NCBI GenBank assembly: GCA_024734555.1
Contig: JANPWX010000247.1
Location: 3,889,144 to 3,953,143, forward strand
Direction of reading: 5' to 3'
DNA: 64,000 nucleotides
From: Trochalopteron elliotii
Taxonomy: Eukaryota; Chordata; Aves; Passeriformes; Leiothrichidae
Shown here piece after piece: positions 21,816 through 33,633 of the stretch (positions within the stretch are counted from its first letter, which is position 1; each line of letters starts with the position of its first letter). The position numbers and the translations under genes were made by a program. Below the pieces are notes generated by a model, which was given only the letters and a program-made list of their open reading frames with translations, made no database searches and was not told where the DNA came from.

Positions 21816-24757
21816 TTAGGATGAGGCTCGACAAATGCCCCACTTAGTAAATAAAAGCTTAATTTTACTTTACATGGATAAGTTGGTGTACTGGATTTTG
21901 ACTTGTTTGCTGCAGCAAAAATTTCTGCATCTTTTGAAATTTAAAATACATTTCAGGATATTTAAGACATATTTTAGGAAGACAGCTGAGAGATCAAACA
22001 AATTACTTCTGGGCATTATAGGCCTCCTTAGATTCACTCTGGTTTTTTTTATTATGTATTCAAAAGCACATACCATAATCTTGTAGATGCAGCTCTGCTA
22101 TTATATATATATTATATATATATATGTCCATTGATGATGCTCAGGTTATCTTTGGCAAGCAGTACCCATTGCTGAGATAATATTTTCAGGAACATAGATA
22201 TTTCATTTTCTGTCCAGTTCTCATTGAGAGGCAAAACTGGTTACAATAAGATGTATGTTAAACCTTGAGACAACCTTAAAAAAGACATTATTGATAGTAG
22301 CATGCTCACCAACACTGTTGGCACAATGTAAGTAACAAACCAATTTTAAACCCATCTCCTGTAAAAAGAATCCTCTACCCTTATTACTTTATCATGGGGA
22401 ATAGAAGGGACTATACTGTTAAAAGAGAAGAATATGAATTGTCACTTATCCTGTTAATACCCTAAGGATGACTAGCAATGTAAGGGCAATCTTCAGTTGT
22501 CTTGAGGATCTCAACATTTCAGCACATTCTGAGGATAAGTGGCTAGTCCTTTTACCATTCCATGGGCATTTCTGGGATTTTAAAATTTCAAGATATCTTG
22601 TATATCTGTGATAACTAAATATGCACCCTGTGTTTTGCTGCACCACTCACTTGGGAAAATATGATGTGGCTGGATCAGGTGTAGGTTGACAAGTGCATTG
22701 CTTTCTAATCAGAGAGGATCAAGGGATTTTATGCTGATTTTGCAATCGCTATAGGAGGCCAGATGACACATTATTCAGATTCACTTTAAACTGGCACTAA
22801 GAAGGTTAAAAAATGGATTTACTATACCATTTATTACAGCCTGGGTTTCCAAGGGAAAAAAGTCTTTACTGAGCATGTCATGCTGCAGAATTGCTTTCAG
22901 TGATTGTACAACTTAGTTAGCAAATTCTAGTTCTCTTTTGCCACGTGTTGAACAGGATTTGATCCTCATTTCCACAAAAAGAAGCTGAATAAATTACCTT
23001 CAAACCCATTTGTTATTATTCAATAGATTTTTTTTCAATCCTCTCTGCTAGAGTAGCTATGTTTTACATGAATATTAATTGACTGAGACCAAGAGAGTGA
23101 GAAAAGAAGGGTGCAAAATTGCCTATATAGCGTAGTGATTATAATACCAGGAATTATGGTTCAAGACTTTGTTTCAGAGGAAACTTAATTATTGAATGTG
23201 AAGTGAAAACTTTTCAGTACTCTCTGGAAATTTCCAACCAGTTCTCACTTAGTTTTGTATTTCTGCTCTCTATATTATAACAGTAGGCTGTTAAGATTAA
23301 AAAGCATACATTGTTTTTTAAAATAAAATCCTTATCTACATTTCTTATAATGTGGACATCACAAGTTGTTAAAAACCTTTTTCTCTCATGTTATTATTGT
23401 TTATACTGCAAAAGTCTCTGTGCTCACTTAGGCTGTGTACAGATGCATCATGATAAAATCCAGTCAAATTAGGGCATCATGGAAACAATTCCAGATTAGT
23501 CGGAAGTACTCAAATGTGTGTCAGAACCTCCTTCTCTAGAAGGTTTTAAGGACTGTGAGATATAAATCATGACCGTCCTCCTATAGAAAGCATTAGGTTT
23601 CTGCAACAAGTATTTCATATGAAAGTGCTTTCCCTCTCAGCATTCATGTATCCACTCCCAAAAGAATGTCTGAGTAAGTGATGAACAAAAGAAGAAAGGT
23701 TTCTGGTATATTAATCCACTAAACCACCATACCATGATTGCCATCAGTCTGCGTCATTTGCCTGCTTTCAAACTTCCAGCTAAGGTACTCCACAACTCTC
23801 TCCTGAGCTGTCCCCTCTTTCTGACTTAGAACCTATGCACTTTTTCCTTATCTGGGATTAATTCTCCAGGTTACAACCTCTGAACTGGATTTTGCACCTT
23901 AGAACTGGATTTTCTTCTCACAGCTAAATAAAATTAAGTGTAATAATATGTTATGACAAACAACTAGGAGGAGCATTGCTGTGTGCCTATACTCACATAT
24001 TTTACCTCTCCCTGCTGCTGAATAAAGTCAGTTCCTACTGCCTTGGAAACCCCACGCACAACACACTCCCTGCTGGAGTGTATGGAGTGTATGTATGTAT
24101 TTGCTCAGTGCGCTGCTGTAAGCTCAAGACTTCTGCCTGCTTTTTTAGTGAGCCTTCTAACAGGTAATTCAAAATTGTAGAAATCATTACAAAAATTTAA
24201 TTAGCACAGGAGCCTGATAATTATGGCGGTAACTTCTTCCCCCAACACTATGCCCAGAAAATAATAGATACAGGCCTGCTCTATTCAGAGCTGCTTAAGC
24301 TGGATCAGCTTTGGACTTCCACAGAAACAGAATTCCAAGTTTATAACACTTTACATTGTGCTTCATAAGTTCATGGTTCCTGACTTTGGTGGCAAATAAG
24401 TAGAAAACTTTGATCACAACACTAGATATTGTTGCTTAACTATCAGCAACTCTATTGTATTTAAGTTCTCAAACTCTGTGTCTCAGGCTAACCTCAACAA
24501 AAATAAAGATATAAAAATAAAATATAATTGGAAGACAATATTGTTCCGGTATTCAACTATTGTGGAGGTCACAGCAGACTGAAATTGAGCACCTTCTATA
24601 TGGAAACGCAGCAGAAAAATACATAAAATAACATCGTTTCCTGCTTCACTATAGTGCTCATCTGAGGAAAAAATAAAAATGGATCCGTCAGAAGAAAGTG
24701 ACACAGAGAAAGAGGTAGATATGCATAAAGGCATACTCTAAACAAACTAGACTAAAC
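21816..24757. other. AT-rich sequence with no recognised gene or transposon
   Basis: About 2.9 kb. It contains a short AT dinucleotide run at 22099-22125. An AATAAAGTC block near 24020, with C-rich sequence after it, resembles an LTR R region but has no matching partner in the window. No exon is supported. Confidence 0.45.
22099..22125. repeat. AT dinucleotide microsatellite, interrupted
   Basis: Alternating TA steps over 27 bases with a single TT interruption. Confidence 0.85.
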
Positions 24758-24785
24758 TTTTGACTAGACTAGAGTCTAGTCAAAA
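24758..24785. repeat. Perfect inverted repeat, 13-bp arms, 2-base loop
   Basis: TTTTGACTAGACT is followed by AG and the exact reverse complement AGTCTAGTCAAAA. Partial further copies of the motif flank it (CTAGACTAAAC at 24748 and AGACTCTAATC at 24787). It could form a hairpin in single-stranded DNA or RNA. Confidence 0.9.
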
Positions 24786-24892
24786 CAGACTCTAATCTCC
24801 TGAGTGCTTGGCCATGATCACAGTATCATTAAACATCACAGATACCACAGGTCAGGTATGGACTAACATACTGTACCAGGGTACACACACAC

Positions 24893-25391
24893 TGTTGTAG
24901 CAACACGAATTTTAGGTCTTGAATTTGTACTGTATTTGTATTTGTCTGTACTTGGTATGTCCCTTCCTGAATCCTCTCACCCATCCCCTGATCCCCTTGG
25001 TATCTCCCAGAGGGGAGCCCCTTGTCAGTCACCCTGGAAGCTTGAAGAGAGATCATTTCCCATTTGGCCAGGTGCTCAGGCACCTGCCCTCTTCAATTGT
25101 CCTGCTGAGTGTCCCACTCTAGAACCTCCCAACCCCTTCCCATCCATTGGCCCGAATTCTCCTGTGGCCTCAGGCTATGTCCTGGGGTGCATAAGGGAGA
25201 AGGACAGCCTTGCCTTTTGCACGTGGAGCTGCAGCAATAAACACCTTTCAAACCCACTGCAGAAGCCCGCTCTTCATTCCAAAGCCTCACCCATGCTTCC
25301 AGCTAGCAGATCTGAGGAAGCCACAAGAACTACTGCAGTTGGCCTGGGGTAAGCAGCCTGCCGGTAGCAGCCTCCCAGAAGGAAACCACTG
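24893..25391 (+). mobile_element. LTR, family B, copy 2, plus strand
   Basis: It starts TGTTGTAGCAACACG and runs through TACTTGGTATGTCCCTTCC and GAGTGTCCCACTCTAGAACC, a TATA-like GCATAAGGG, the AATAAA at 25236-25241 and GAAGCCCGCTCTTCATTCC, to GGTAGCAGCCTCCCAG and about ACCACTG. It is nearly the same as the reverse complement of 51565-52067, so both are recent relative to B1 at 12066. The 5' flank is CA-rich. No clear target duplication is visible; the exact 3' end could lie up to about 10 bases further right. A 138-codon open frame inside it (24936-25352) is an LTR artefact. Confidence 0.85.
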
Positions 25392-28070
25392 CACCCTGTG
25401 ACATAGAAAATACTGGGGAGGGAACTGTTATTCCACTGTCCATGTGCCTGGAATTGTGTGCTGTATTAGACAATGTTAACTGTGAGGTTAGTGCAGCAAG
25501 CCCCATTGTGGTAAATACCCAAGACATCCTGGGCCAAACTCTGACTAGACATCCAAGTACATGCATCATTTCCTTCCTTCCCTTAGAGATAGAACTTTAT
25601 GGGTTTTCCACACAATAAAATGAAATAAAGCTTTGTTTAGAACTTCATATCATTTCTCAGTGGCCTGATTAAGGTTATAGTGTATTTGTGACCTGCAAAT
25701 GCTTTGAGACCTTTTTGTTGTTTATTTTTAAAGTATAAAATTGTTGTACTTTTGCTGGCATTTTTGTGACAGGGCAACATTTGAAGGCAGTATGAGGTCT
25801 CTAAAAATGTGTTTGTACAACACACACGTCTCAGGCTAAATTTGTTCTTTCCTCTGAAATCATTAGTTTTAATCCCTCAGCTTTGAATTCATTGTTGGTT
25901 TCCTTCCAGGACTACATTCTTCATTATAGACTGGCAATAATAATGCTTCGTATTTATAGAGCACTTTATATTCTCAAATCTCTGTGCAAGCATTCATTAT
26001 TTCATCACTATAGATTTAAAATAATTCAGTCCTATTTTAGAAGAGCCAAATGGAAAGCGTTGAAACACTGAGGACTTCAATCTCAAAACAAGTTAATGAC
26101 AGAAATGGCAAAAATCAGAGACCTCTGACTTCTGGGATCATGGTACCTACTAATACATAGCCCTTATCAAAATAGTTACTAAAATTAATCAAAAGGAAAA
26201 AACCAAAGCCGTAAGCAACTTACAAAGGTCAATGTGTCATAGACTAAACCATACCATTATTACTGAGAGCTTAGCGCAATAATGCCATTGGAAATTTTTT
26301 GACATTTATTTTGGATAAAAGTGAAAATACAGGTTTTAATTCTGAAAACCACTCAGGCAATACTGGTTTGAGGCACATTTTTGAGAAATTATTTAATGAA
26401 TAATTTCATTGGGTTTTTTTCCCAGGATTAGGGGCATTTAAAATAAATCAGTTTATTTGGTTTGTCTTCCACTCTTTTTTTCCTCTGTTTTAGATGAAAC
26501 ATGCTTTCACATTAGATCAGACCACTAGACTAATTTGTATCCAGTGACTAACACGAAGTTGTAATATCCAATGTGTGAAGAGCCGGAAAAATATAAAATA
26601 CATTCAGCTAATTTTGCATTGTTTTCCAAGAAAGATGTACTTCTGCAGAGGTTATTTCCAATAGCAGATTTTAATGAAATAAAAGCAATCTGTTGACATT
26701 TTTCTGTCTTGGGTAATTGAGCTGAATTTACACAATACTCATAAGATTAGGCAATAAATCTGGAAAGTTAAATGCTCCCCTGTTTGTCTGTTCTTCCTCA
26801 TTAGAGGACAATGAGAGATTAGAAAGTAGTTAACCCTCTGGAAGGCAAAAATCTTTATGAAAGCTACCAATAATTGCAAACAACCAAGTTACCATGTCAT
26901 AACAAATTACCTTTTCTCAGCTGACTCTTCTTAATTGATTCCTCACACTCCCCTACTCTTCTGCAATTGCCAAGTAATTTACTTCACATTTGCAGTGGTC
27001 TGGAAGCAGATAGATAAAATGATCTAGCTGAAGTGGTGAATCCTTCATAACAGTAGCATGTTTGCATGTAAACAACTGTGCTGGAAGGACCCTGAGCAAC
27101 TCCTCTCCCACTGTGGGATTTTGTCCGCCTGAGCTCAGAGCCACCTTTGGCACAGTGCAGCTGGTGACACTGGGAGAGGCCCCTGACAGCTCCAGGGGAA
27201 AGCTTACAAGGCTGACCCGTGGGACCTGGTTTCGGGCAGAAGCTCTTGAACTTGGTCCCACCACAGCCAAGCCTATTCCTCACCATGAAATCTCTGGTCT
27301 GGGGCCGCAAACCATGAACAGACTTTTCAACTGGATGTCAGTTGTGGTCAGGAGCTTGTCTGATGCCCTGGTCTGGGGCATTCTTTCTGATTGCAAAATA
27401 AGTAGTACTAGCTCTTCCTCTCAGTTTTTGGGTACAGCACTCTATGACGTTTAGAAACACATCAGACAGTAAATGTGATCCAGGAGTTCTAACTGATTCA
27501 ACAATGTGATCCAAATTGTCAGCAGCTTTGATTTTCATTTCATCTATGTAAACATATTTAATAAAATGGCAGATGGTACAATTCACTGTATGACTGCCAA
27601 AAAAGTTTTCATCTCAACTTGTTTATGATCAGTTAACCTTTAGCATTCCCTCTACTTTATACAAAGTGTGCATTGTACACCTAAGACACATGGGTTTATT
27701 CCCATCTCTCTATTAGATGATTAAAGTAATAAAATGGCACATAATAAATATTCATGTTTATTGCTGAATATGGAATTGTTACTTTCTATACACCATAGTG
27801 AACAAATATCCACTTGATGAATATTTCAAATCATTATCAGAAAGCAGCTGTGAATATAGGTGACTTGAATAGCAGTTCAGACTGGAAAACAAGTTTAAGG
27901 GGACTGTGTTTGAGAGCTTTGAACCCCTCTCCCCATCACCCTGCCCATTTGAAAATAAACCCTTCAAAGTTTCAGAACATCTGCTGTGAAATCTGTGAAG
28001 GAAATCCTGCAATGGTAAGATGAATCATTAGCAGTATCTGGAATGTTCATGTTAATGGTCGAGGAATCCA
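25392..28070. other. AT-rich sequence with no recognised transposon and one weak coding-like patch
   Basis: About 2.7 kb. The part 26400-26960 is AT-rich with TAATTTG/ATTTTGCAT homeodomain-like words and could be conserved non-coding DNA, but nothing in one sequence proves this. 27060-27330 is GC-richer than its surroundings. A minus-strand frame at 27338-27586 is discussed among the findings. No gene is supported. Confidence 0.4.
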
Positions 28071-28560
28071 TTCAGGGCAGGTAGCTCAGTTTGCAGGTGC
28101 AGTGTGAGCTGCAGGTTGAGCTCTGGGCAGGAGGAGCCCGTGGCAAGGGGCCATGAACTGCTGACCCTTTGCATTACAAAAGGCATGGGGATCTGTGGGC
28201 AGCCAGGTGAGGGACACACCCAGAGACACAGCAGGAGCCAATGACCACTGACTTTTGTGGGCTTAAACTGTGGGAGTATAAAAGCCCAGGTAGAACTTTG
28301 CTGAGGGTCCTTTCTGAAACACCAGGCTTGAGCTGTTATTCTGTTGTTGCACCAAGATTAAATTATTTTGAGGCTCCAGAGGTCTGATACTCTGTTATAA
28401 GAAACATTTGAGCTGGTAAGGAAATCTTGTGTGAGTGTCGGTGTGCAGGAGGTCAAGTAGGGCATCTGTCAGGTCCCTGGAGCCCCATGCTGTGCAAGGG
28501 GCTTCAGTCCCAGCAATAAAAGTCTCTGACTGTGAAGTGTGACTGACAGGGGATCTCCTG
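28071..28560 (+). mobile_element. Probable LTR, family F, plus strand
   Basis: A GC-richer block of about 490 bp stands out from AT-rich flanks. It has promoter-like order: GGAGTATAAAAGCCC (TATA box at 28277-28284), then TTTCTGAAACACCAGGC, GATTAAATTA as a possible weak polyA signal, and an AATAAA at about 28517. This is the layout of a retroviral LTR. No partner copy exists in the window, and I did not find clean TG/CA ends or a target duplication, so boundaries are approximate. Confidence 0.45.
28277..28284 (+). promoter_or_regulatory. TATA box in probable LTR F
   Basis: TATAAAAG preceded by GTGGGAG and followed by CCCAGG is a strong core-promoter match in a GC-richer context. Transcription, if any, would run rightwards from about 28310. 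Confidence 0.5.
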
Positions 28561-29339
28561 GATGGTCAGACAGGAAAGCTTCCTTAACACAGTTCTGCAT
28601 TTACAACATTCACAGAAACATCTGATTCTCTTTCCTGTATTATCACATATCAAATACCCTAATTATTTTAACTTTGGAGATAGTTCCAAGCAAAGGAGCA
28701 TCCCAATAAGAGGGAATGTGGACAGCTTCAAAGTTAAAGCCTCTGTCTTCTGGTTTGAAAGCCTCTGTGGAGTTCCAACTCACAAACCTTGTTCAGACAT
28801 TGCTCTCAGCTTACCTTCTGATGGAGGGCAGTGGACTGCACAAGGTTTCTATGCTATTTGACATGCATCTGGGACTTTCTACAAGAAGAAAGGGATTGAA
28901 AACTGAAATTAGTTTTCTACCCTGGAGAAATTTGTTGGTATAGAAAATAGCTGTCTCCATGTCTGTGCCCCTGGCTTTCTTAGCAGATAGCTGTGTGACT
29001 TGTCATTGGCATAAAGGCTTTCTGAGAACTCTGCACACTGTGACCACTTACATATGTAGCTGAATTTTAAGGCTGGAAATCGTCTAACATGGAGGCAATG
29101 TGAGGGTCAAGCAGACTTTTATTAGGTAATAACTGATTGATTACCTCTATAGAAGCTAGTATCATATACAAATACTATGGTTATTGGGCTTGAGGAGCTT
29201 CGGTTGCTGCAGTCTGCTCCCCTAGAGCTGAGACTGGTGCTTGCCATTGTGATATTTGTTTTAAAATAAATTTGCGTATCAAGTATGTTATATGTTATAA
29301 CCTAAAACTGTGCTGCAAGTTTAGATTTCCAAAAATTGT
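28561..29339. other. Sequence with no recognised gene or transposon
   Basis: About 0.8 kb between two probable LTRs. Overlapping plus-strand frames at 28562-28943 lack any recognisable domain. It could include eroded retroviral internal sequence, but I cannot show it. Confidence 0.4.
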
Positions 29340-29860
29340 AAAAGGCATCTCCAACTACCGAGGCCCATTTGCAATTGTAAAGGCTCTCAGATAATAGCAG
29401 GCGAAACTAAGATTTACAACGGAAAGGACCGGGCTGAGCAGGAGATGGCTCATTCATCATGGGTGGACTCGCCACTTCTTCAATGATCAACGCCTGATAC
29501 GGATCTAGGTGGGGAGAACCCAGAGATTGCACAGATCAGCATCCCAATGCCCAGTTCCAGGAATGCGATTCAAGACCTCGACCATGCCAGGAAAAGCTTT
29601 CAAAAACCAAACAGTGAAAGAAAAGAAGTGTATGAATATGCACACTGGACAAAGACTCACAATAAACTTGCCTCAAGGCAAAAAAACTGTATAAAAACTG
29701 TACCCTGGATCTCAGAGCTTGTGGACGAGAAGGGTCAGCTCTGTTGAGGCTGTCTGTGCATTCACCCAACCTTGATTGATGTTGCATCCTTTTATTGTGG
29801 CTAATTCAAATTGATTTCAAATGGCAAAATAAAATACTTGATATCAAATTGGCTCTGAAT
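29340..29860 (+). mobile_element. Possible LTR or retroviral 3' remnant, family G
   Basis: This is a stretch of less AT-biased sequence with CpG dinucleotides (ACGGAAAGGACCGGGC, CGCCTGATACGGATC), rare in the flanks. It is followed by a TATA-like TATAAAAA at 29690-29697, a GTACCCTGGATCTCAG block and AATAAA at about 29828. CpG retention and signal order suggest a fairly young retroviral LTR or internal-to-LTR junction. No second copy lies in the window, so the call is tentative. Confidence 0.35.
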
Positions 29861-32797
29861 CATTTATAACACCATGACAGAGGAGAAATCAGTATCTGTC
29901 TACTTAAGTATTCCTTGTGTAACATCCTTCACCTCTGGTTCCCCTGGAACCAATGAGTTCACAAAGAAAAATATCCCCTCAGACACTCACCTCAGCAGGG
30001 AAACCAGTCCATTTAACACTAGCATTATCAACTAAATATTAATGCCTAGCTATTGAGCCTCAATTAGAAGTCAGTATACAATAACTGTAGAAGTGGATGG
30101 AGATGTGCTGAACTCTGTCTCTCAGCTGTAAATGGTGTGAAGATCCTTTCCTGTCTGTCACTCTTGAAAGCCATTACCAGCTCTGCCATTATGGCTTTGC
30201 TCTGAACCATACTGGGAATGTTCACACAGCTGAAAGCTACCACAAGAGGGATGGTTCCTCAGGCCTGGCCAAAAGCTGAAGCTTTGATCCTGTCCCTTTG
30301 CATTCATATAGCTTAAAAAACAAGTTCAGTTTCATGATGTGAGCTCTTGCCCAGGCTATATACTGCCTAAATGTGCTTTATTTTGATTTAAGTAGATTTG
30401 AAAACATGTGAACACCAGATTTCTTGGCTGCTAGCACTATTTCAGAATCCGAATAAGCTGTCTGTGTAGATAAATTCTTGGAGAGAGCATTGAAAGCAAG
30501 TTGTTTTCAACCCATGAGATTTTTAATAAACTGAGTAGCTTTGTGTGGCATATCATGAGACAGCTTTCAGTGTTTCTGGCTATTCCAAGTGGAGATTATT
30601 CTGAAGAGTGTGTTTCTTCTCCTGGGAAAAGAGAAGGGATTCTTTCAGCTACAGGATGGGAAATGTCGTATTCTCTTTCAGTAAAACATGGAACCCTTCT
30701 GCTCTTAAGTAAGTGTTTGCAAGGGGATTCTGAATTACTGCAATATCCTATAAGTAAAATGTTATGTGTGTGTCCAAAGAAGAACAACGCAAATAATTTA
30801 CACTTTGTTTTAAACCAGATTTGCTATTATTTACACAAAACAAGACCCAAACTATTTTTAACTTGCTCACCCCCAAAAAAAATCCTTTGCGCAAGCACAT
30901 GTGATGCTCTTTCTTGATGACAAAAAAGTTCCACATCAGGATCCCATGTTGGTTTTATGCAAAACTTACTGTTTGAAGTAAGAATCTTAAAAAATAACTT
31001 TATAGTTAGGCTTTAATATCTGTTCACCATATCAGGACAAGCACTAAGCATGGAGGCAAGCATTTCAAAGACACTAAGGACACTCTTTTTGACTCATGCA
31101 CTTAAACCAAACACACTAACAGAGTGCACACAATCTATTTTGTGATGTCCTCTCTAATTATGCATTTTCTTCACTGAGGTGCAAATAAAAGAACATAGCT
31201 GAAATAATCCTACAGAATTCATAGGCCTGCAGATTAAGGCCTTAAATAGTTATATAATTTCCTGAGTTTCTCGTAGTCGACCTTTTTCTCCGCCCTCATA
31301 TTTACCTCTGCCAAGGAAGTGCCAAAAAAACCCATTAAAAAGTCTCAAAGTCTTCAAAATGTTGAAATCAAACCTTAATTCTAAACCCTTTGTACTAAGA
31401 TACGATGTTCTACTGAACAAGAATGAAGGAATGAAATGCTTAGGAAAAGCTTGTTTCGTTTTTTTTATCTGGAAAGAAAACAATATCCCATAATGTATGT
31501 CTTCTTAAGTGGTTTTCAACCCAAGTCAGTTGATTGAAGATACTTGAGTAGTCATAATATGGTTCTTTCATTTTTGAGGAAAGCTTTTATACTGGCCCAT
31601 GTTACATAAATGAAGCCCTAAGAGAATTTTTATACTGATTTCTGCTTGAGGTTCTCATTGGACATCAGTTAATTAAATAGGTTCCAGTCCTACAAAAATC
31701 TGATTTTACTTTACTGGTCCAACTGATGCAAAATAATCTATAGAAGTCTGACAACTCCTTAAATTGAGCTCTGAGTATTTCCTAAATAAGTAAATAAACA
31801 GAGACAGTACTTTGAAACTATGCAGAGTTGTGGATGTTCAAAAAGCTTGCTGCATTAGACCTTTACTGGTATTTATTACTAATTCAATTTTCATTACCTT
31901 TAATCTGAAATGTAAATGGCAAACTGTCTTCTCCGTAAACATCAGTGACAGACACCGAAGTCCCTGCCTCCAAATTATTTAGACTATACTTAGGTTTTTA
32001 CTTTGTGTAAATTGGGTTCAGAGATGGAAGACAATGAAGCAACAGCTACAGTGTGTTCCCTCTTATTGTGGTAAAGATTACGATACTCAGTATTTGCAAT
32101 TAGATATGTGCCTTCAGCTTTAATAACTCTCCTTCCTTCTTAATTATTTTTGATGAGTGTGATCTTCCCAGGCATGTATGAGGCAATTTTGTTGGGTATG
32201 AGAAAGGTGTTCTTTGGCATTAGCAACTCTATGACTGGTGCAAATGCTAATAAAATAAAAAAAATAATAAAAAAAAGAGGCAAGCCTGCTAATTGTGAAT
32301 GATTTGCTTTCTCATCCCAAGCTAATAGAGGAATAATTTTGATGAAGGATTCAGAGTCAGGAAGCATCAAGTGAGTTCACTCCAGATTAATTTCCCTCTC
32401 CAAAAGCAAATAGTTGCTGCTGAAGTATGGAGCTGAATTTTATCTGCCCCATTCATGGTGGGATGAGTAGGCCATATATTTGTCAGCCATTTAATTTAAT
32501 CAATGAAATTTAATTATGTTTTGATGCAAAACCACCTGTCACCTTCCATCTGCTAACAAAATTCACCCATCCCTGCACACATACACACATTAAAAAAAAA
32601 AAAAAAGATTATTGTATTCCTGAAGGTGTAAAGGAAATAAGGTTTCTGACTATTGCAGCTGGATGCATCCGCTCATACTGTCTTTCTGGGGAACTGGTAG
32701 ACAGGAGCTTGCTACCTGGGTAGCCTTAAAAGAAAGAGTTGAGAAGCATCCATTCAGAGAAAATTAAAATTGCTGAGGTGAGCTGATGGAAGCCAAA
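29861..32797. other. AT-rich sequence with no recognised gene or transposon
   Basis: About 2.9 kb. No open frame with protein-like composition and matching splice sites is seen. The 138-codon frame at 30501-30917 has no recognisable domain and reads through AT-rich non-coding-like sequence. Confidence 0.5.
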
Positions 32798-32853
32798 GTG
32801 ATGAAAATGATGTATTTCAGTCTCAGTGATGAAAGTGATGTATTTCAGTCTGT
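32798..32853. repeat. Two-copy 28-bp tandem duplication
   Basis: GTGATGAAAATGATGTATTT and the next 8 bases (32798-32825) are repeated at 32826-32853 with a few substitutions. It lies 85 bases left of LTR A2. Confidence 0.85.
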
Positions 32854-32938
32854 GTTGTGCAGGAGAAGAGATGTATTAAATGTGGCTTCAGGAGTACAAC
32901 TCCTTTTTTTGCACAGAAGCTTTTTCAAACTACTAAGC

Positions 32939-33627
32939 TCTCGAGTTTGGTTTCTCACCCGAGATTCAGGTTGTTAAAAGTCCTTGGCCCTCTAAAAGCC
33001 CTGAGTCGTGTCACGTGAAAAAAGCGGAGTCTTCAAGGCCTTGTTTTCAGTTTTCTCATGTTGTTTATTATTTGATATCTCAGAATTCTCTCCGCACTCA
33101 GCCGAGGTCCGGACAGCGGCTGGGACATGAGGTGACTGCCTGCCAATGGGGCATTGCTTTCCTCTTATACAGATAACTACGTGTCCATTATTTACAATTT
33201 TGTGCCAATGTCTAGTACCTATACTAGAAAGGTCATTTCTGCCTTAACCCAATCCCTTTTTACTATTTTGTGTCATCACCACCTCAGAGGATGGAGGACG
33301 AGGAAGAAGGAGAAGAACCTAGGGCAACACCCTAAATCCTCCATCTTGTCCCCCATTTACCTCTATGCTAAGAATCCTAAAACTACAAAATTTTTCACCC
33401 CGTGCTGTGCTAAGCTACTATTTTCACTATTATAAATCTTTGAGATTTAAAATTCCTCTCTCAGTGTTGGAAGCCTCTCCCATGGACTAAAATCAAACTC
33501 GGTGTCTTTCCGGGCTGTGTGCCAAGGTCTCCAACCCCCCTGGACCGACTTCACACCCCCCTGTCCAGGGTTCAAACTCCCTTCCTTGAGTCCCAGGTCA
33601 TCCAAAGGGATGCCCTGGACTTCGACA
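32939..33627 (-). mobile_element. Solo LTR, family A, copy 2, minus strand, with exact 6-bp target duplication
   Basis: On the minus strand it starts TGTCGAAGTCCAGGGC and ends CCAAACTCGAGA, giving imperfect terminal inverted repeats TGTCGA/TCGAGA. It is flanked by CTAAGC at 32933-32938 and again at 33628-33633, an exact 6-bp target duplication. It keeps a TATA-like TGTATAAGAGG and a minus-strand AATAAA (33064-33069 on the plus strand). It is 689 bp, shorter than copy A1 because it lacks A1's insertions, including the 12-bp duplication. No internal region is present. Minus-strand frames inside it (33447-33710) are LTR artefacts. Confidence 0.9.
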
Positions 33628-33633
33628 CTAAGC

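Noticed and set aside
23990..24070. AATAAAGTC block as another LTR R region
   Set aside because: Only one weak signal, with no TATA element, no defined ends and no partner copy in the window.
24936..25352. 138-codon plus-strand frame
   Set aside because: It lies entirely inside LTR B2. The matching frame at 51546-52004 is the same LTR sequence in the other orientation.
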